Below, piece after piece: positions 59,435-64,000 of a stretch of DNA of 64,000 nt. The stretch is from Amorphophallus konjac. Taxonomy: Eukaryota; Streptophyta; Magnoliopsida; Alismatales; Araceae. How positions within the stretch are numbered: position 1 is the stretch's first letter; every line of letters starts with the position of its first letter. The position numbers and the translations under genes are program-made. The notes beneath the pieces were generated by a model. That model was not told where the DNA came from. It saw only the letters and a list, made by a program, of their open reading frames with translations, and ran no database searches. The DNA lies in contig CM040118.1 of assembly GCA_022559845.1 (NCBI GenBank), positions 156,198,331 through 156,262,330 on the forward strand. Direction: 5' to 3'.

Positions 59435-60065
59435 ACGACGAACGGTGGTGTGAATAAATGACTCAAGGAAACCATGGCCAGCTGGCTTGGCTGCGTCTCT
59501 TTCTCCACTTCCCTTGATCTCACATTTTTCTGATAAAAATCAGAGCAGGCACTCCTTCTCCTTCCTTTTGCATTTCCTCTCACGTTCAGCTCTTCTCCAG
59601 GACACTTGCAACCCCAGCAACAGTAGTCTTCATGCAGGGGGCATCCAATTTATAGGCACAAGCAGCAAAAAATTTCCCTCCAAGCTTCTCCCATTTGAAT
59701 GGCTGTAGTAAAATAGTAATTCTTTGGTCAAATGGCTCTTCTAGATCCTCCTTATGATTGGTTCAGGACATGAGGGTACACTCCTTTGTCCTAGACACCT
59801 TTTAGGACAGCAACCTGATTGGTTAGCTGCAAAAAGGATGTTACCATGAAAGGTGACCTTTCCCACAATTGTTAACTGATAGATCTTCTGACCAAAAAGC
59901 TATTCTGGCAACCTTATGATGGCAAGGATAGATAACTGTCCTAGTAGCCTTTTCCAGACCTCAAAAATTGTGATTTTAGAGGTTTACGTCGCATATTTTT
60001 GGTCTCTGTATGGTCTTCGGACTGATGCAGATCTGACAGAAGTTGACTGAAGAAACATCAGATGA

Positions 60066-60582
60066 GTCGACGTAGTAATGTCATTGCGTCGACACAGCCG
60101 TTGAGAATGAGCTTGAAACGGCTTCTGGGAGGCTTCTTGTGCGTCGACGCACCTGGTCCCCTGCGTCAACGTAGCTTCAAGACTTGTGAGCTACCAGACG
60201 CCAGGGTGAGGCTGGAGTCGATGCAATGACGATCTGGAGTCGACGCGGCCAGTGACTTGCTTGTACTATCTATAGGCTCGCACGCTGTATGTCGACGCAA
60301 CACGTGGAGTGCGTCGACTCATCTTTTGAAGGGTGCGTCTATAGCACTCTCTAGGAGAGCCTCGCGTCGACTCCCTGAGATGGCGGGGTCGATGCAGCAG
60401 GGCGTGACAGAACATCCGTAGAGAGGAGTCGACTCTGAGTGTCGACTCTCTCATTCCCCATGGTGGAACTGCGTCTGGAGTCGACGCAGTGAGGCCATGA
60501 GGTCGACGCAGCCTTGGCAAACTTTGGGCTTTTTGTTTTTTTATGAACAATGGAGTCGACGCATCCTATGGTGGGGTCAACG
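60066..60582. repeat. Clustered GTCGAC-core motifs in the Sirevirus LTR
   Basis: About sixteen copies of a (G/T)CGTCGAC(G)CA-like motif, at least twelve with exact GTCGAC, lie within ~510 bases, e.g. near 60067, 60091, 60141, 60238, 60291, 60314, 60364, 60427, 60441, 60480, 60501 and 60553. They sit in the U3 part. The same GCGTCGACC core also recurs in the gag-coding region of the element (55110-55230). Confidence 0.8.
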
Positions 60583-60685
60583 CAGCCTTTAACTTTTGTT
60601 AAACTTTTTCACAAGTAGCCAAATAAAAGGATGTTTCATGATTTTCTAAATCAATTGGCAAATGACTTATAGTGAGACATCATCA

Positions 60686-61035
60686 AAACACAATTTACAC
60701 AACAAATATATCTTAAGCACTTCATTGCAGAAATGAAAAGTTACTTAAGAAAAATGAATGGATGAAAGGGCAGAATAAACATACAATATATTTGATTGCA
60801 ATACTAGTACATTTCATTGTAGTAAGGTGAAAACAGAAACTAGTCCAAATGCAACTGTAGATCCACATCAAGAGAAATCCTAGGCAAGAGAAGCCCAACA
60901 ACAAACCATCAAGTGATCATTTCTATAACATTTTCTTCTTACTAGGTACACAAAGTGCTATCTAGGATTATTTGAAAAAAATAAAGGTTATCGAGGATTA
61001 TTTGCAAAAAGAATCAACATCTTTATACCAACTAA
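60686..61035. other. A/T-rich flank outside the Sirevirus LTR
   Basis: Sequence just beyond the LTR; no gene, array or terminal inverted repeat recognised. Confidence 0.5.
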
Positions 61036-61300
61036 TTCAGGCCGAAGTGTTTGTCTAGGAACCACCACTGTTACAGGTTCATCATCCTCTCGATTGATGA
61101 GAAGGAAACGCTTCTATTGATCACCAAAGTTACCTTGTGAATTAAATGCCCTGGAAATTACACAAAACTATGCCTGAATAATTGGGCCTCTTCACTAGAC
61201 AAATTGGAGAACCAAAACATGAATCACCTGCCCACTTCGCCATCTTTTCATAGCTTTTAGCTGCATGTCCACATAGATTGCCCTTGAACAACACCCCACT
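61036..61300 (-). pseudogene. EGY1: Two-exon fragment resembling EGY1 (thylakoid S2P-type protease)
   Basis: Exon-like 61300-61228, after acceptor TTTCTGGACAG, reads SGVLFKGNLCGHAAKSYEKM. Exon-like 61150 to about 61036, after acceptor TAATTTCCAG, reads NFGDQ, a stop, then KRFLLINREDDEPVTVVVPR and TLRPEL. This is the soluble region before the membrane domain in EGY1-type chloroplast metalloproteases, recognised from memory. The internal stop and the lack of neighbouring exons show a fragment. The intron between the exons is kept, so it came by DNA-level copying. Confidence 0.6.
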
Positions 61301-61543
61301 CTGTCCAGAAATAGTTTGCAAAATTAAAATCAGCAATTTGGAGAAACTGAATAAGTTTCTATACAATCACTCATGCCTAAAATTAATGGTTTTTTCCTCA
61401 CAGCTCGCTAAGAATATAAGCAATCATGAGATAGCAGCTAATATCATCACAAAATCAATGACAATATGGTTATCTCTACTATTTGACAATAAAAAAAATT
61501 ACATAGTCGGAGGCGTTACCTCCTCCCCTTTGTCCCCATCTCT

Positions 61544-61822
61544 CTAGTCGAGGGGCACATCAACCTTCACTTCCGTGATCTCGGTCTGGAGGTCCTTGGG
61601 GTCCTTGCTGTCAATGGTGCACCCGATGGAGACGCAGGTGTCAAGGATGTCCTTCACAGTGCCCCTAAGGTCCTTGGCCATCAACCTGGGCCGCATGACA
61701 CGGGCGATCTCACCCACGTCATCAAGGGAGATGTTGTCGTTGTGCTTGATGTTCTTCGTCTTCTTGCGGTTGCGCTTGGGCTCCTTGAGGGCCTTTATGA
61801 CAAGGGCGGTGATGGAGGATCA
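61544..61822 (-). pseudogene. RPL12: Fragment of cytosolic ribosomal protein L12 (uL11)
   Basis: From about 61822 to the stop TAG at 61544 the minus strand reads [56 protein letters not shown] and [19 protein letters not shown]. This is the C-terminal half of plant 60S L12. The N-terminal half is not found upstream. The frame is open, but there is no start and it lies 244 bases from an EGY1-like fragment, so it is most likely a captured or processed fragment. Base composition is clearly more GC-rich than its surroundings. Confidence 0.8.
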
Positions 61823-64000
61823 CTTTTCTTCTAAAATAGTCTATATGCAAAAATGCCAAATAAAAAAATGTCATAGAGATAAGGATCCATAAAAAGTTTA
61901 ATGAGGAGGTAGAATCAGTGGATTAAAGAAATAATTGATAAATGAAATAGAGGTGAAACTAGATATAAAATAGAGTGCAAGAAGGTGCAATGGGAGCTAA
62001 AGTGAGTGATCCATGGGAACGATAATATTTTAGTACCTTTTTTTGAGAACAAGTGTGGTTACAGAATGCATAGTATAGTCATGCCACAATCTACGTCCAA
62101 GAGAAACATGGTACTATCTACTTTCCCAAGAAAAACATGAAAATAAAATGACATTATATAAGATTTGAAATTAGCTTATTCTACTTATTGGAGCCTTTCC
62201 TGCATGAAATTGGTTGCATATCCATGTTCCTCATCTGAAGAGTTGATAATTCATATAATAGAATATCGCTTTCAGAAAAAATACATATCCTAGAATATGT
62301 CTTTGCGATTGACACATGAGAAGGCACACTCATAAACACCCAGATGGATATGGTCAGAGATGACAATGCCAGCTTGATTTTCTTAGCCATATCTGACTGC
62401 AACCTCCTAGTCATGAAGTAATTGAGATACTTGGACCTGACCTACAAAATGTAGAAGGGAATATATAGGTATAGAAATGAATATCACACTAATCCAAGTG
62501 GATGGGTGTGAGGTCGACATAGAATGGTCCAGGCTACATGAAATAAATGACGTATACAGAAAAGAACTTGCATGTGGATATAATGCGGAGTAATGTAGTG
62601 AATTGGGTGCATCTCTTTAAAACAACTTATCAAGAAAAAGAACAAGAGTAGAAATAGCCACTCTCATTATTGGGTTAGCCAATGCATGCATATGCAATAC
62701 ACCTGAGAATGGAATAGTGCAGACTTTACCAACCCAAGAAAATCTGAGAACAATAGCCATGCTGTAGACCTCTCTTTTAGAACTCGGTACAAAAATTGTA
62801 TCAACATCTACCACCACTCCCTTAAAAGAAACAAAGTTGTCTAAAAGGCATACATAGAAAAAAAAAAGAGCATGAGTTATCTTATGCAAAGTAGTTCATC
62901 ACGCTGACATAATATGCTTTCAAAAAAGGCAAACCTTGTAGCTTCTAGTACCATGCATAAAAATGTCACTACATATTAACCTTGTCAATCAAGTAAGCAC
63001 TTAGGTCAGCACTCAAATATATATATTGAAAGTTCCTAAATCTCATTTTCCATGATGGAACTAAGGGATGGAAAATAGATAGATCCAGGTTGGATCTGAC
63101 CTTGGATAGACATAGCGCTATGAGCTAGATCCCCCATGCAGGTCTGAACATTATCTTATCAAGTGTGAGGTATCTAAATCTGGATCAAATGGAGCCTTTG
63201 CAAATACTCAGATCTTTCATTTATTAAACATGACTATGAAACTTTCATTAAAAACTTTTAAAAATAGGAAAATGATGATGACTTCATAATCCCTGATACA
63301 TGGAAGCGCAAGATGACAAAAGGATGGGCTCCGCAACATCAGTGGAGAAGATGGCTCCAGATTAGCTCATGTTCCCTCTCCTCAGAACAGGCTGCTCTCG
63401 TCAATCAGGTCCATCATAGCACTAGTGATGACCCCCAGAAAGAAACTCATTATTGCAACAGGAGAGGAGGAAACAAATGAGGAATATATAGAGATAGCTT
63501 GAGTAAATTCACAAAGAAACATAGAAATGACATAATCTATTATAGCCTAAAAATTCCTCAAAAGTAGAAGACTAATCTAATAGAGGGGAAGCAGCAGCCT
63601 GCCATCCTTTATTTTCATCCAATCCATGACTGCTCAGTTTCTCAATGTGCTGGAATGAGTAAGTGATGGAATGCAAAGCTCGTTGTTAAAAACTCACGCA
63701 CTCAATTTTAAAATTTTTTTTGTACTCACATAAAATTAAGATTTTAAGTATAGTGATGAATACAGGTCGATCCCACGAGGAGGCTAATATTTTGAAGTTA
63801 GAAATTCTATTTCTCTTTTTTTTAAAAAGAAAAACAAAAGAAGTTGTTGGAAGGATTTTTTTTATGAGAAACAATTAAAATAGCGTAAGATAAAAAAACA
63901 ATCTAAAGAAACTCGGAGGGGTAAATGAGAGGAATAGGGAGAGTGAGAAAGAGAGAGAGAAGCATCTAAAGAGATAATGACACTAATTTTTTCTTAATGC
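61823..64000. other. A/T-rich sequence without recognised gene
   Basis: Short minus-strand open frames (62414-62181, 62889-62617) read like possible exon pieces (AKKIKLALSSLTISIWVF; FKGVVVDVDTIFVPSSKREV) but I cannot assign them. No repeat array, terminal inverted repeat or RNA gene is seen. The right edge (63900-64000) is purine-rich. Confidence 0.45.

Larger units (their letters stand above)
57078..60685 (-). mobile_element. 5' LTR of the Sirevirus-like element (split by a solo LTR)
   Basis: On the plus strand it begins TGATGG next to the primer site. The outer end is best placed at CATCA, 60681-60685, giving terminal inverted TGATG/CATCA. Without the solo LTR and one TSD (57688-59439) it is ~1856 bases. 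A minus-strand TATA (CTATAAATT, about 59650-59660) and a cluster of GTCGAC motifs (60066-60582, upstream of that TATA) fit U3. The partner LTR would lie left of the window. The outer boundary is less sure than the inner one. Confidence 0.7.

Noticed and set aside
61544..61822. A functional ribosomal protein L12 gene
   Set aside because: Only the C-terminal half is present, with no upstream exon or start in the following 2 kb.

Overview
This window is flowering-plant DNA (species not determinable by eye, possibly a monocot), and almost all of it is nested transposable elements. The signs are chromoviral Ty3/gypsy, Tat-type Ty3/gypsy, Sirevirus-like Ty1/copia and CACTA elements, tRNA-Met primer sites, plant mobile domain (PMD) proteins and plant gene fragments. 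I see no intact cellular gene, tRNA, rRNA or bacterial feature.

Layout. 1-172 is the 3' end of an unidentified LTR element inserted into a Tekay/Del-like LTR. 173-42772 is a tandem chromovirus array: truncated LTR (173-543), internal region 1 (544-5835), full LTR (5836-9089), internal region 2 (9090-10837 and 36571-39512) and full LTR (39513-42772). Internal region 2 is split by a complete 25.7 kb Tat/Ogre-like element (10838-36565) with 2.2 kb LTRs and a 5-bp target duplication. That element carries gag-protease, a G-patch, RT, two RNase H domains and integrase on the plus strand. Between integrase and the 3' LTR it carries four minus-strand gene units (A, B, B-prime, C). B and C encode PMD plus coiled coil over several phase-0 exons.

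The chromovirus array lies in the RT of a minus-strand Sirevirus-like copia element (42773-42913, 52979-57077, LTR 57078-60685). The same RT was hit by a 10.06 kb CACTA transposon (42914-52975, TSD TAT). This carries a ~178-bp tandem satellite, a truncated transposase gene and a captured fragment of a DRD1/CLSY-type SNF2 gene flanked by an inverted duplication. The Sirevirus LTR contains a solo LTR (57688-59434, TSD ACGAC). 60686-64000 is older sequence with minus-strand fragments resembling EGY1 and ribosomal protein L12.

Order of events by nesting: fragment-bearing DNA, then the Sirevirus, then the chromovirus array, CACTA and solo LTR, then the Tat element inside the array and the unknown LTR element at the left edge. 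All gag-pol genes carry stops or frameshifts, so nothing looks autonomous. The most interesting items are the antisense multi-exon PMD gene array, the hairpin repeats shared by the Tat LTR and its antisense unit B, and the captured silencing-factor fragment with inverted-repeat arms.
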